A DNA stretch of 64,000 bases from positions 124,001-188,000 of the forward strand of contig JAFQXO010000011.1 in the NCBI GenBank assembly GCA_017406925.1, given 5' to 3'. Shown one piece after another: positions 27,478-36,122 of this stretch (the stretch's first letter is position 1; the number at the start of each line of letters is the position of its first letter). The notes beneath the pieces are model-generated. The model was given only the letters and a program-made list of their open reading frames with translations, had not been told where the DNA came from and made no database searches. This stretch comes from Eubacterium sp. (GTDB lineage: Bacteria; Bacillota; Clostridia; Lachnospirales; Lachnospiraceae). Both the position numbers and the translations under genes were made by a program.

Positions 27478-30400
27478 CTACTTTACCTCCTCTCCAGCTT
27501 TTTTAGCTTTTTCTTGATTTTTCTTTATCCAGTCAAAACCTTGAAGTTTAAACTTCTTGACAAGTTTTCCGTTATCGTCGTAATATCCAAGTTCTTGCAT
27601 CTTACGAACAATCTCTTTGTTAACATCTGACTTTGACTCATCAACTGTAACCTGTGCAGATGTACCGTCGAATACCATTGAAGTCCACATATTAGAAATA
27701 GTACGTTCTAGCAAGTACTGACCCGGTGTACGAGTAACGTCTGTTACCCACTGGATTTGTTTTAATACAACATTCTTATCAGCCTCGTCCATTGAGTTGT
27801 TCTTCAACGCATCAATATTGGCTGAAAGCCAGAAGAATGTCTTTCCGTATGATGAACGAAGTGTATACTCGTACTGAGTCTGAACTTCATCGCTAGTCCA
27901 CCACTTTAAGAACTCCCATGAAGCATCCTTCTTCTTAGAACCCTTGAAGATAACTCCTCCGGTTCCGTTGGCTACGAATGTTCTATCAACAGTGCCTCCT
28001 TCGTCATTTCTGACTGTTCCAATGTATGGAGCAATACCCCATTCACCGTCTAACTCTTGAGCACCGTTCTTGATAAGCGTGTAGTCCTCCATACCGATGA
28101 TACCAATAGGAAGAACTGAATATCTGAAGGAGTTGAAGAATGTGTTAACGGATGTATCTAATGAGTACTTCGTAAAGAGGTCACCCAATAACTGCAATCC
28201 TTTAACAGACTTCTTCGAATCTACTCCTGTAGTTACTAATCCTGAACCATCCTGCACGTATAGACTTCCACCATTTTGGAGAATCATAGGTGCTGTCTGG
28301 TAGAACCATTTATATCCCATCTGTCCAAGTGAGATGTTGTGATAGAAGTTCTTTCCGTATCTCTGAAGAGTTGGAAGAATATCAATCAAATCATCCCATG
28401 TATTTGGAACATCAAGATTCAACTGTTTGAAAATGTCTTTTCTATAAACGATAGCGTTAAAGTCTGTCGTCTCAGGAACGGCATAAACACCTTCGTTGTA
28501 TACGTATGACACAAATGATCCTGTTGGGAATCTATTTGCCACTGCCCAGAAATCATCGAACTTCGACAAGTCATATAAAGCGCCACGGCTTGAGAGATCG
28601 AATGGCACATAAGACATAAGTCCAAGCGCGATATCTGGTGTTTCCTTGGCGGCAACCGCCAATGTCAACTTAGTGATATCTGGCATAGTGGCTATCTGAA
28701 CGTTAATGTTCTTGCCTGTCTTTTTCTTGTAGTACTTTTTAAAATCTGTATCGGCCATCTTCTGAAGTAAGTCAACGTGAGTGATAGCTCTGTTGACCCA
28801 GATAGTGATGGTCTCATTGTCATCAGAAACGTTTGCTGAATACTTGTCGGAGACAAATGTATTGAACAATCCTCTGATACCTGTCCAAAGAGAACTAAAG
28901 AATGATGCATCCGCAGGTCCTATCTGGTCTTCATCACCACAGACATATAATCTATCAAGTGTAAATGCATTGCTCGTAACTTCAGTAGTGAAGTTAGAAA
29001 GCGAAACTAAGATAGAGTTGTCTGCACCAGTCAAATCTGATGTGTGAAGAGCCACTTCATCAGGATACTTCTGCATCGTGTCTATAAACTGCTCTGCCTC
29101 ATCCAAATATGTGAGGACAGCGCCAGCGTTACCGTTCTTCGAATAGTGCTGAAGCAAATATCTGATACGCTGAATGATAATCTCATAACTGTCGAGATAA
29201 TGAGGAATATTCTTGATATACTTCGTCATCTTCCAGTTACGGTTCTGATCTACTTCAGTACCGGTAATCTTAGTAATCTCAAGTTCAAAGTTTGTGATGT
29301 GCTGCTGCAATAGCAATGCGTATCTATACGCTTCCATCACTGGTGCATTCTCCTGCTTCAATGTGATAGTGTGAACACCCTTTGTCAAATAGAACTCGTA
29401 GAACTTACCCTTCTTGTCCTTTAAGATTTCATTGGCGTAGCCAGCTGAAGTAGGATCAAAGGCGTAGTTATACATTTCTTCGAAAGGCACCTGACCATCA
29501 ATCTTGATAGTTTCGAATGCTACAAATTCTTTTTTATCGTTGTTGAAGTGAAGTGCTAGGTTGTACTTTCCAGTCTTTTTAACATTTACTGTGTACTGCA
29601 CTTCTGTACCTGGATCACTCCAGATTAATGTATTTAACTTTTCATGATCTATGTCGTATCTTGTAAGTGAAGTGTTCGCTTTTGATTCATAGATCGCATC
29701 TATAGAATTCTTCTGCGAATAATAAACAGCGTCTATCTGCATCGCATTCTTGTCGTCCGAAACGAGTGCAGCTTTACTGTACTTCTTTGCATAGTCACTG
29801 TATGAAATCGTATCGTCTTTTGCCGGGCTAACCTGCAACTGGCCTAATCCCAAACCGCCTGATGATACGTTCTCTAATACAATCTTATTCGTTCCCTTCT
29901 TAAGTTGGAAAGCGAGTGGCGTACTTGATGTGTACGTATTGTTGTAGAGGTATGTGTGAGTCCACTTCTGAACACGACTCTGGCTAGGTGCCATCTCGTC
30001 GCCGTGACTATCTAGTGGGAATGTCTTCTTCTCATCACTGCTGATAAAGTTTACTTTCCCAGAATCGTTCCAGATGATTGGTAGACAAATCGTATTCATC
30101 TCACTATATTCCTGTTTGCCATTAACCGAAACACTAACTGTGTAATCTGACATTGAACTACCTGCTGAGATGTAGTCAACTGCCAAGTAGTAAAGGCCAT
30201 CTGCGTCTACATTTACTGTATACTCTGCCTTCTTCTGGTAGTCGAGTTCCTGCATCTTTTCTTTGTAGTCTTTTATAGCTTTAGGAACATTTTTGTTGCT
30301 CTTATGCTCATTGTAGTAGGAATCTACTGAAACAGACTTCTCAGCTTCCGCCTTCGCTTCGCCTTTACCCACTGTCTTATGGGTTTTCAAAAAGTCTGTG

Positions 30401-30591
30401 TAATATACAATAGGCTTTTCACCTTTTGATAGATAAGATTCGTTGAGTAACTTGAAAGCTTTATCAAATTCAGCATCACTGACATTGTCAACATATGATG
30501 CACCTGACTTAAAAGCAAACTTAAATAGGCATACTACTCCAACAATGATTGCTGCCACGATTAAAATTGTGATTATTAACTTCTTTTTCAT
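27478..30591 (-). CDS. Sugar-binding protein fused to N-terminal beta-sandwich modules, 1037 aa
   Basis: The start at 30591 (MKKKLII) has TGGAG 8 bases upstream. An uncleaved-looking anchor (about 4-25) is followed by two beta-sandwich regions that look like CBM6-type or galactose-binding domains: AEYTVNVDADGLYYLAVDY (about 125-145) and VQYTVNVKKTGKYNLALHF (about 345-365). A helical linker (about 450-550) leads to a complete family 1 extracellular solute-binding domain (about 610-1037) with ITIWVNRA, YVYNEGVYAVPETTDFNA and WEFLKWWTSDEVQ. A usual CUT1 binding protein is about 450 residues, so this is more than twice normal size. It is anchored by a transmembrane helix rather than a lipobox. 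It directly precedes permease pair A and probably delivers beta-glucan oligosaccharides. Confidence 0.75.
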   Translation of the reverse strand: MKKKLIITILIVAAIIVGVVCLFKFAFKSGASYVDNVSDAEFDKAFKLLNESYLSKGEKPIVYYTDFLKTHKTVGKGEAKAEAEKSVSVDSYYNEHKSNKNVPKAIKDYKEKMQELDYQKKAEYTVNVDADGLYYLAVDYISAGSSMSDYTVSVSVNGKQEYSEMNTICLPIIWNDSGKVNFISSDEKKTFPLDSHGDEMAPSQSRVQKWTHTYLYNNTYTSSTPLAFQLKKGTNKIVLENVSSGGLGLGQLQVSPAKDDTISYSDYAKKYSKAALVSDDKNAMQIDAVYYSQKNSIDAIYESKANTSLTRYDIDHEKLNTLIWSDPGTEVQYTVNVKKTGKYNLALHFNNDKKEFVAFETIKIDGQVPFEEMYNYAFDPTSAGYANEILKDKKGKFYEFYLTKGVHTITLKQENAPVMEAYRYALLLQQHITNFELEITKITGTEVDQNRNWKMTKYIKNIPHYLDSYEIIIQRIRYLLQHYSKNGNAGAVLTYLDEAEQFIDTMQKYPDEVALHTSDLTGADNSILVSLSNFTTEVTSNAFTLDRLYVCGDEDQIGPADASFFSSLWTGIRGLFNTFVSDKYSANVSDDNETITIWVNRAITHVDLLQKMADTDFKKYYKKKTGKNINVQIATMPDITKLTLAVAAKETPDIALGLMSYVPFDLSSRGALYDLSKFDDFWAVANRFPTGSFVSYVYNEGVYAVPETTDFNAIVYRKDIFKQLNLDVPNTWDDLIDILPTLQRYGKNFYHNISLGQMGYKWFYQTAPMILQNGGSLYVQDGSGLVTTGVDSKKSVKGLQLLGDLFTKYSLDTSVNTFFNSFRYSVLPIGIIGMEDYTLIKNGAQELDGEWGIAPYIGTVRNDEGGTVDRTFVANGTGGVIFKGSKKKDASWEFLKWWTSDEVQTQYEYTLRSSYGKTFFWLSANIDALKNNSMDEADKNVVLKQIQWVTDVTRTPGQYLLERTISNMWTSMVFDGTSAQVTVDESKSDVNKEIVRKMQELGYYDDNGKLVKKFKLQGFDWIKKNQEKAKKAGEEVK

Positions 30592-30641
30592 TGTTGTTTC
30601 TCCATTCTTTGGGGTCAAATATTACCCTCTTAATTTTGCAC

Positions 30642-30675
30642 AAAAGCGGAATCACCAAATTTAAGGTGATTCCGC
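30642..30675 (-). terminator. Terminator/attenuator after the first binding-protein gene
   Basis: GCGGAATCACC/GGTGATTCCGC arms (30646-30656 and 30665-30675), followed on the minus strand by TTTTG. A smaller GGGGT/ACCCC hairpin lies just upstream at about 30692-30705. Partial termination here would leave the first binding protein more abundant than the rest of the operon. Confidence 0.75.
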
Positions 30676-30719
30676 ATCTATGTGATTAATCGGGGTTGAT
30701 ACCCCTCGCAAATCTACGA

Positions 30720-32393
30720 TTACTTTTTACCGTAGTATTTCTTCAATGCATCATTGAGCTGTACTTGAGCTTTAGTAATTCTCTTTCCAATAGCTTCGTT
30801 CCAATCAGGAAGTTTAGACTTAACCTGGTCTACCCAGTTCTTGTCTGTTGCCCAAGCGCCGGCAACTTCCTCTGAACCACAGTGAATCCATTCATATAGA
30901 GTGGCTTTGTTTTCACCGTTTTCTTTGATGATGTTTGGCCAACATTTATCTGCATAATCCCAAGATGTTCCATCTTTAAAATATCCGATAACTTTCTGGA
31001 ATCCTTCTTTGTCTTTGTATACCTGATGTGCTGGAAGGTTGTTCCAGATTTCCATCTGAGCATCATATGCATCGCCTGTTACTACAGGGAATGAATCGTT
31101 AGCTGCTGAAGCTTTCTTCTGTCCATTCTCTGTCCATTCCTGATCATAGATAGCCTGGCGAGCTTCTGTTGAACCAGTCCAATATGTCGCAAATGTATAT
31201 GCCAAATCTAATTTAGACTTCTCTGACTTGCTTAGCTGTGAATTTCCGTCATCCTGTGCATAGTTGTGCAAGCAAACAGGGTCCATAACTAGTCTAATAG
31301 TATTCTTTTCAAAGTCTGTAGAAGGGAATGGGTAGAAATCCCAATCCTTAGCGTTGATGTAAACGCCTGAGTTCTTAGCTGAATCATCAGCACCAGCTGT
31401 CAAATACCAAGGATCCTCAACATTAACCAATGTTCTGTTGTTACAGAAGTATGTCCATGAATAACCCTTGTTCTCAAGTGCGATATCTTCAGAAATCTTT
31501 CCTGCGCCCTCTGCGCTATCGATAGAAGATGCTGCCCACTTTGAACAATACTTGAGAAGACTCTTAACTGCGTCTGTATTAAGATCAACTGTACCCTTCT
31601 CTTTAATCTGTCTGTTAATAGTTGGAGCACCCATGTTTACGATATCCAATGAACCGTGTCCAGAGTGTCCTGCTGCGTTAACTGGGTCACCGTCAGTAAC
31701 CGCTGTCTTAATGCCCCAGAATGTCTTTCCATCAGCCTGAGTGATGAAGTCTGTGAACTCATCAATAGTCCAATCAGGATCTGGAACTTCAATATTGTTG
31801 TCTGTAGCAAGTGACTTGTTAATCCAAATACCCCAAGGGATAGTGAATGAAGGAAGTCCTGCTTGCATACCCTTGTAGTTAAGGTTAGCCATCAAAGACT
31901 TGTTGTAAGTCTTGTATGAATCCTCATTCTCATAAATAGATAGGTCTGCTACTAATCCTTTTTCAATCATTGTAGTTACATTATCAGCAGCCCAGATATC
32001 AGGGTATTTACCGTAATCTGACTTAAAGTTCTCAATCTCCTGTCCCCAAGAAGGTGTACCTACCTGGTTAGGGTCACCAGACTTAGCGTAAACGTTAATC
32101 TTTACGTTAGGATAAGTCTCGTTGAACTTCTTAGCTACTGCATAAATCTGTGCTACGTTAGAAGCTGTAAGCTTCTTTGCGTCAAGGTTCTGGTGTCCAA
32201 TATCTTCGTGATATTCTCCATCACCTGACCATACCATAATCGAAACGTCCCCCTTAATGTCCGTGTCAACCAATCCTGACTTAGCTGCAGGATCTCCGCT
32301 TGAGCTGCCGCCACAGCCTGTGATAGTGATGGCTCCGCCAACCAAAACCAAAGACAAAACGAGCGCTAAAGCTTTGCGTCTAAAATTCATCAT
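30720..32393 (-). CDS. CUT1 sugar-binding lipoprotein, 557 aa
   Basis: Start at the first of two adjacent ATGs (32393), 9 bases after GAGGAGG; longer upstream codons have no site. The lipobox is ITITGCGGSSS (Cys at about 26), so the protein is lipid-anchored on the outer face of the membrane. The family 1 solute-binding fold is seen in SIMVWSGDGEYHED, FNETYPNVKINVYAKSG, PDIWAADNVTTMIEKGLVADL and AYTFATYWTGSTEARQAI. It is the promoter-proximal gene of the glucan operon, is followed by a partial terminator, and probably captures beta-1,3-gluco-oligosaccharides; substrate is inferred from context. Confidence 0.85.
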   Translation of the reverse strand: MMNFRRKALALVLSLVLVGGAITITGCGGSSSGDPAAKSGLVDTDIKGDVSIMVWSGDGEYHEDIGHQNLDAKKLTASNVAQIYAVAKKFNETYPNVKINVYAKSGDPNQVGTPSWGQEIENFKSDYGKYPDIWAADNVTTMIEKGLVADLSIYENEDSYKTYNKSLMANLNYKGMQAGLPSFTIPWGIWINKSLATDNNIEVPDPDWTIDEFTDFITQADGKTFWGIKTAVTDGDPVNAAGHSGHGSLDIVNMGAPTINRQIKEKGTVDLNTDAVKSLLKYCSKWAASSIDSAEGAGKISEDIALENKGYSWTYFCNNRTLVNVEDPWYLTAGADDSAKNSGVYINAKDWDFYPFPSTDFEKNTIRLVMDPVCLHNYAQDDGNSQLSKSEKSKLDLAYTFATYWTGSTEARQAIYDQEWTENGQKKASAANDSFPVVTGDAYDAQMEIWNNLPAHQVYKDKEGFQKVIGYFKDGTSWDYADKCWPNIIKENGENKATLYEWIHCGSEEVAGAWATDKNWVDQVKSKLPDWNEAIGKRITKAQVQLNDALKKYYGKK

Positions 32394-32473
32394 TTTAATC
32401 GTCCTCCTCATGAATTCTTGAAAAAATATTTCACTTACATTAAAGAAACCACATAGTGATATTCTCGATAAAT

Positions 32474-32502
32474 ATTCTATCATAAGCATAGTTACAATTC
32501 AA
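32474..32502 (-). promoter_or_regulatory. Probable main promoter of the beta-1,3-glucan operon
   Basis: TTGAAT (32497-32502), 17 bases, TAGAAT (32474-32479) on the minus strand; leader of about 74 bases. No clear catabolite-repression (cre) site was seen, and no regulator gene is adjacent. Confidence 0.6.
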
Positions 32503-32547
32503 CAATAAACAGGGGTTAAAACGCCCATTTTCTTGTGAAAAATACAC

Positions 32548-32578
32548 AAAAAAAGACACGCTCCTAGGAGCGTGTCTT
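32548..32578 (-). terminator. Terminator after the surface beta-sandwich protein gene
   Basis: A perfect palindrome (AAGACACGCTCCT and its complement, 32553-32578) is followed on the minus strand by seven T. It insulates the glucan operon from the upstream gene. Confidence 0.85.
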
Positions 32579-32598
32579 AATATTTTTAGTTATATTGA

Positions 32599-33423
32599 TT
32601 ATTCTGATCTTCTTTTTCTAGCAAATACTACAATAGCTGCTGCTGCAATAACTGCTGCACCTGCAAAATAGAGTACATCATAGTCGCCAGTTGATACTGT
32701 AGAATCTGTAGAATCAGCTGTAGCTACTGTTCCACCTGATGAACCATCAGATACTGTTCCGTCTGAAGAAGCAGTGTTTCCGCTATCTCCTACAGTTCCG
32801 TTGCTGTTAGAAACAGATCCGCCTGATGAACCACCTGATGAAATAGAGAATCCAGTAACCTTAATCTTAGTAGTATATACTGATGAATCCTTACCTAATC
32901 TGCTATCAAGTTTCTTATTAGGTGCGATTGAATATCTGTAAGAAGCATCCTCGTCTGTAGAAACTCCCTTTCTGTCGCCATAGTCGCCACCGAAGCCAAA
33001 TGCAACCTCGTTGCCATTATACTTAGCTGTGAAAGTCTCACTAACTGAAACTGTCTTACCTTTCTTACAATCAACCCATTTAGCCCAATTCATCTTCTTA
33101 CCTTTGTCATCACCAACTTTGATGTATACATACTTGTTGATCTTAGATGATGAGATGTTGAACTTAACAGTGTAAGTATTTCCCTTCTTAATCTTTGTTT
33201 TGTATCCGGCCTGGCCACCCCAGACACCACCCCAACCAATCTGCTTATTGAGGTCTGCTGTGAATCCAGAGCTAGATGTGGAAATTTTTCCGCCTGCACC
33301 TTCGTACCATCCCTTGTTAAGTCCAAGGTATGTTCTCCATGAAGCTGCTGAAACAGTAGAAATCATTCCTACTGTAAGAGTTAATACTGCTGCTAATGCA
33401 ACGATTCTCTTAATCACTTTCAT
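32599..33423 (-). CDS. Surface-anchored carbohydrate-binding-like protein, 274 aa
   Basis: Signal peptide (about 1-26, ending VSA). One jelly-roll module (about 27-195) rich in Trp and Lys (GWYEGAGGK, IGWGGVWGGQAGY, NWAKWVD) looks like a CBM4/9-type binder. A Ser/Gly/Thr linker (about 196-243) follows. The C-terminal tail has the layout of a sortase signal: STGD, a hydrophobic helix (YFAGAAVIAAAAIVVFA) and KRRSE. The pentapeptide is TVSTG rather than LPxTG, so it is either a variant sorting signal or simply a membrane anchor. Its own promoter (33475-33503) and terminator make it a separate unit next to the glucan operon; a role in holding glucan at the surface is inferred. Confidence 0.72.
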   Translation of the reverse strand: MKVIKRIVALAAVLTLTVGMISTVSAASWRTYLGLNKGWYEGAGGKISTSSSGFTADLNKQIGWGGVWGGQAGYKTKIKKGNTYTVKFNISSSKINKYVYIKVGDDKGKKMNWAKWVDCKKGKTVSVSETFTAKYNGNEVAFGFGGDYGDRKGVSTDEDASYRYSIAPNKKLDSRLGKDSSVYTTKIKVTGFSISSGGSSGGSVSNSNGTVGDSGNTASSDGTVSDGSSGGTVATADSTDSTVSTGDYDVLYFAGAAVIAAAAIVVFARKRRSE

Positions 33424-33474
33424 TTGTTTCTCCTCCTATAAATACACATATTATGCCTTTATAATTATATCGTG

Positions 33475-33503
33475 AGTATAACACCTAATTTTTTATAATT
33501 CAA
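33475..33503 (-). promoter_or_regulatory. Promoter of the 274-aa surface protein gene
   Basis: TTGAAT (33498-33503), 17 bases, TATACT (33475-33480), minus strand. Hexamers closely match those of the neighbouring operon promoter. Confidence 0.6.
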
Positions 33504-33597
33504 CTATTATTTTAATTCTAGAAAACATATGTGATGTTAACAATTTTAGGGTAGATTTTAATTTTGTTAACAACTATAATAGTGGGCGAGGTGAATT

Positions 33598-34308
33598 ATG
33601 TTTAAATTTATTCTTTCAGTAATAGTACTAGCAATATCGATTATTGTAGCACTTCCATACTCACTCATCTGTCTTATAGTCCGCATTTTCTCTAAAAAGG
33701 CGGCAGGATGGATGGCTCAGAAGTATGTGGTGGTCACTTGCCGAGTGATTTTCTTCATATCTGGTTCTACTCTAGATGTTCAGGGCTTCGATAATATCCC
33801 AGATGATGAAGCAGTGCTTTTTGTAAGTAATCACCGTGGCATTTTCGACATTATCACACTCTATCCTATTATGAAAAAGCAAGTTGGATTTGTTTCTAAG
33901 AAAGAACTTAGGAAATTTCCTATTTTCAACTGGATGATGTGGCTTTGCAACTGCATCTTCTTGGATAGAAAGGACCCAAGAAACGGACTTCGCATGATTG
34001 GCAAGGCTTCAAGCCTCATTGGCGAAGGCATCTCGATACTCATCTTCCCTGAGGGAACGAGGTCGAGGGATGAAAATCTTTTGGAGTTCAAGGAGGGTGC
34101 GCTTAAGATAGCTTCGAAGTCGAAATGTACTATCGTCCCTGTGGCTATCGCCAATACTGGTAAGATTTTCGAGGATCAGTTTCCTCGTATTTTAGCGCAG
34201 GACGTTAAAATCAAATTTGGCGAAGCCATCGATACGAGCGATTGGAGCCGTGCAGACTTCAAAGGTATCGGAAAGAAGCTTCACGATGAGATTGAATCGA
34301 TGTTGTAA
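33598..34308 (+). CDS. plsC: 1-acyl-sn-glycerol-3-phosphate acyltransferase
   Basis: The catalytic H-x4-D motif is NHRGIFD at about residues 78-84 and the substrate motif FPEGTRS lies at about 152-158. An N-terminal membrane helix (about 4-28) places it at the inner membrane face. It acylates lysophosphatidate to phosphatidate in phospholipid synthesis. GAGGTG precedes the ATG by 4 bases and a perfect TATAAT (33575-33580) gives a very short leader. It reads opposite to the glucan genes and is followed by a small membrane protein gene. Confidence 0.9.
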   Translation: MFKFILSVIVLAISIIVALPYSLICLIVRIFSKKAAGWMAQKYVVVTCRVIFFISGSTLDVQGFDNIPDDEAVLFVSNHRGIFDIITLYPIMKKQVGFVSKKELRKFPIFNWMMWLCNCIFLDRKDPRNGLRMIGKASSLIGEGISILIFPEGTRSRDENLLEFKEGALKIASKSKCTIVPVAIANTGKIFEDQFPRILAQDVKIKFGEAIDTSDWSRADFKGIGKKLHDEIESML

Positions 34309-34359
34309 AATACTTTTTTAAATGATAGAATATTTCAAGATATTTTTAGGAGGTATGAA

Positions 34360-34818
34360 ATGAATTTTACACCTATAGTAGCAGCTGCTGCCGTACCAGT
34401 TTGGGCTATCGTTGCGATTAGTGTTACAGTTGTATTGTTGATTGCATTGATTGTTCTTTATCTATTCGGTAAGAAAGCTGAGAAGAAACAAGGCGAACAG
34501 GAAGAGGCTATGAAGCAGAACGCTCAGACGATTAATCTCTTCATTATCGATAAAAAGAAAATGAGACTTAAGGATGCTGGACTTCCAAGTATTGTTAGAG
34601 AACAGGCACCTAAGACAGCAAACCTTGCTAAGTTACCTATCGTAAAGGCAAAGGCAGGTCCTAGAGTTATGAATTTGATTGCTGACAATAAGATTTGGGA
34701 TCAGATAGTTCCTAAACAGGAAGTTAAAGCTACTGTGAGTGGTATATATATTACAAATGTTCAGCGCTTGCGCGGTCCAGCCACTCCACCAAAGAAAAAG
34801 AAAAAGTTTGGCAGATAA
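34360..34818 (+). CDS. Small single-pass membrane protein, 152 aa, unknown
   Basis: AGGAGG precedes the ATG. One membrane helix (about 15-40; VWAIVAISVTVVLLIALIVLYLF) is followed by a basic cytoplasmic part with DKKKMRLKDAGLP, a KLPIVKAKAGPRVMNLIAD block and a lysine-rich tail (PPKKKKKFGR). I do not recognise the family. It lies 51 bases after plsC on the same strand and ends at a bidirectional terminator, so the two may be co-transcribed. Confidence 0.65.
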   Translation: MNFTPIVAAAAVPVWAIVAISVTVVLLIALIVLYLFGKKAEKKQGEQEEAMKQNAQTINLFIIDKKKMRLKDAGLPSIVREQAPKTANLAKLPIVKAKAGPRVMNLIADNKIWDQIVPKQEVKATVSGIYITNVQRLRGPATPPKKKKKFGR

Positions 34819-34822
34819 AAGT

Positions 34823-34854
34823 AAAAGGATGAATCATTGATTCATCCTTTTTTT
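34823..34854. terminator. Bidirectional terminator
   Basis: AAAAGGATGAATC and GATTCATCCTTTT flank a 3-base loop, with T runs in both directions, between convergent genes ending at 34818 and 34853. Confidence 0.85.
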
Positions 34855-35272
34855 ATGCTTCGTTTATGTCTATCTCTATCTCACTGTCTGAGAGTTTCTC
34901 ACTGTCAGCATATAGTTCATAGTCTATCTTTAAGTTTATGTTGTCGTCCTTCTCTTTGAGTTTTATCTCCTTTGTCTTGATTTCCATCAAGATATCTCCG
35001 AGCGGAGTTGCATAGAGCGTCTGATTCATCTTGCCCTTCTCAAACTCGAGTTTCGCAGAAATAAAACCTTCGCGTGAAACCTCAGCGCGATTCGCGTTAA
35101 ACTTTATTACATTTTTAATCTTCTCTTCGGTCTCCTCCTCATACTCATCGTAGAGAATGTAGTGCTGGTCGTTCTTGAAATAGTGCTGACCTTTCGTCAA
35201 AACTTCTATCTCATCATCTTCGTCGCCCACCACCTGAAGTCCGATTATTTTAATTAAAACATCTTTATCCAT
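34853..35272 (-). CDS. DUF1934 family protein (YwiB-like), 139 aa
   Basis: A small acidic beta-barrel type protein: LIKIIGLQV, QHYILYDEYEEETEEKI, NVIKFNANRAEVSREG and TPLGDILMEIKTKEI match the DUF1934/YwiB layout. The molecular role of this family is not established. Its start immediately follows the murI stop, so it is the last gene of an ispE-murI-DUF1934 unit. Confidence 0.72.
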   Translation of the reverse strand: MDKDVLIKIIGLQVVGDEDDEIEVLTKGQHYFKNDQHYILYDEYEEETEEKIKNVIKFNANRAEVSREGFISAKLEFEKGKMNQTLYATPLGDILMEIKTKEIKLKEKDDNINLKIDYELYADSEKLSDSEIEIDINEA

Positions 35273-36094
35273 TTAGTATTCCTCTATGTTGATCTGTGTG
35301 ACTTCGTCAACGCGATCTGCGTATTCCTTCATGCTCTTCTTCGCAAACTTTTTAAACTTCTCAGGATCATCGCTGACATATATATCAAATGTTCCCTTGT
35401 CGCCATCCGATGCAATATCATTTTCTCTCAGCAACTCATCTAGACTGAGTGCCGTCTCATAAGCAGGATTGACGAGAGTTATCGAGTCACCTAAAACTTT
35501 CTTGAGAAGAGTTCTCAAAAGCGGATAGTGTGTACATCCTAAAATAAGACTGTCCACTCCACTAGCTTTCATCTCCTCGAGGTAGCGTTCTGCTACTTCT
35601 TCAGTAATCATATCGTGAGTCCATCCCTCTTCCACAAGCGGAACGAAAAGTGGACAAGCGCGACCGATTACTTCTATCTCAGGATCTAAGGTCTTGATGT
35701 ATTCCGAGTAAATCTTACTCTTTATCGTACCCTCAGTTCCTATGACACCAACCTTCTTGCTCTCTGTAATCTGTGTGGAAGCCTTTGCGCCTGGCTTAAC
35801 CACGCCAATGATTGGAATGTCTAGTTCTTTCTCTATAGTATCAAGCGCAAATGCACTCGCTGTGTTACAAGCGACCACAATGGCTTTAACATTTTTTTCT
35901 TTTAAGAACTTCACTATCTGTCTCGAGTAATGGATGATAGTTTCCTTTGATTTTGTTCCGTAAGGAACACGAGCCGTGTCACCAAAGTACACGATATTCT
36001 CGTTAGGAAGTTTTCTCATTATCTCGAGTGCGATGGTAAGTCCACCAACACCTGAATCGAATATTCCGATAGGTTTTTCTTTATTATTACTCAT
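35273..36094 (-). CDS. murI: Glutamate racemase
   Basis: 273 aa from the ATG at 36094, which follows AAAGGTGG. It converts L- to D-glutamate for peptidoglycan. The family signature IGIFDSGVGGLT is at about 8-19, and both catalytic cysteines are present in VVACNTASA and LGCTHYPLL. It is preceded by ispE (28-base gap) and followed immediately by the DUF1934 gene. Confidence 0.93.
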   Translation of the reverse strand: MSNNKEKPIGIFDSGVGGLTIALEIMRKLPNENIVYFGDTARVPYGTKSKETIIHYSRQIVKFLKEKNVKAIVVACNTASAFALDTIEKELDIPIIGVVKPGAKASTQITESKKVGVIGTEGTIKSKIYSEYIKTLDPEIEVIGRACPLFVPLVEEGWTHDMITEEVAERYLEEMKASGVDSLILGCTHYPLLRTLLKKVLGDSITLVNPAYETALSLDELLRENDIASDGDKGTFDIYVSDDPEKFKKFAKKSMKEYADRVDEVTQINIEEY

Positions 36095-36122
36095 AAGCCC
36101 ACCTTTACTACCGATATTATAT

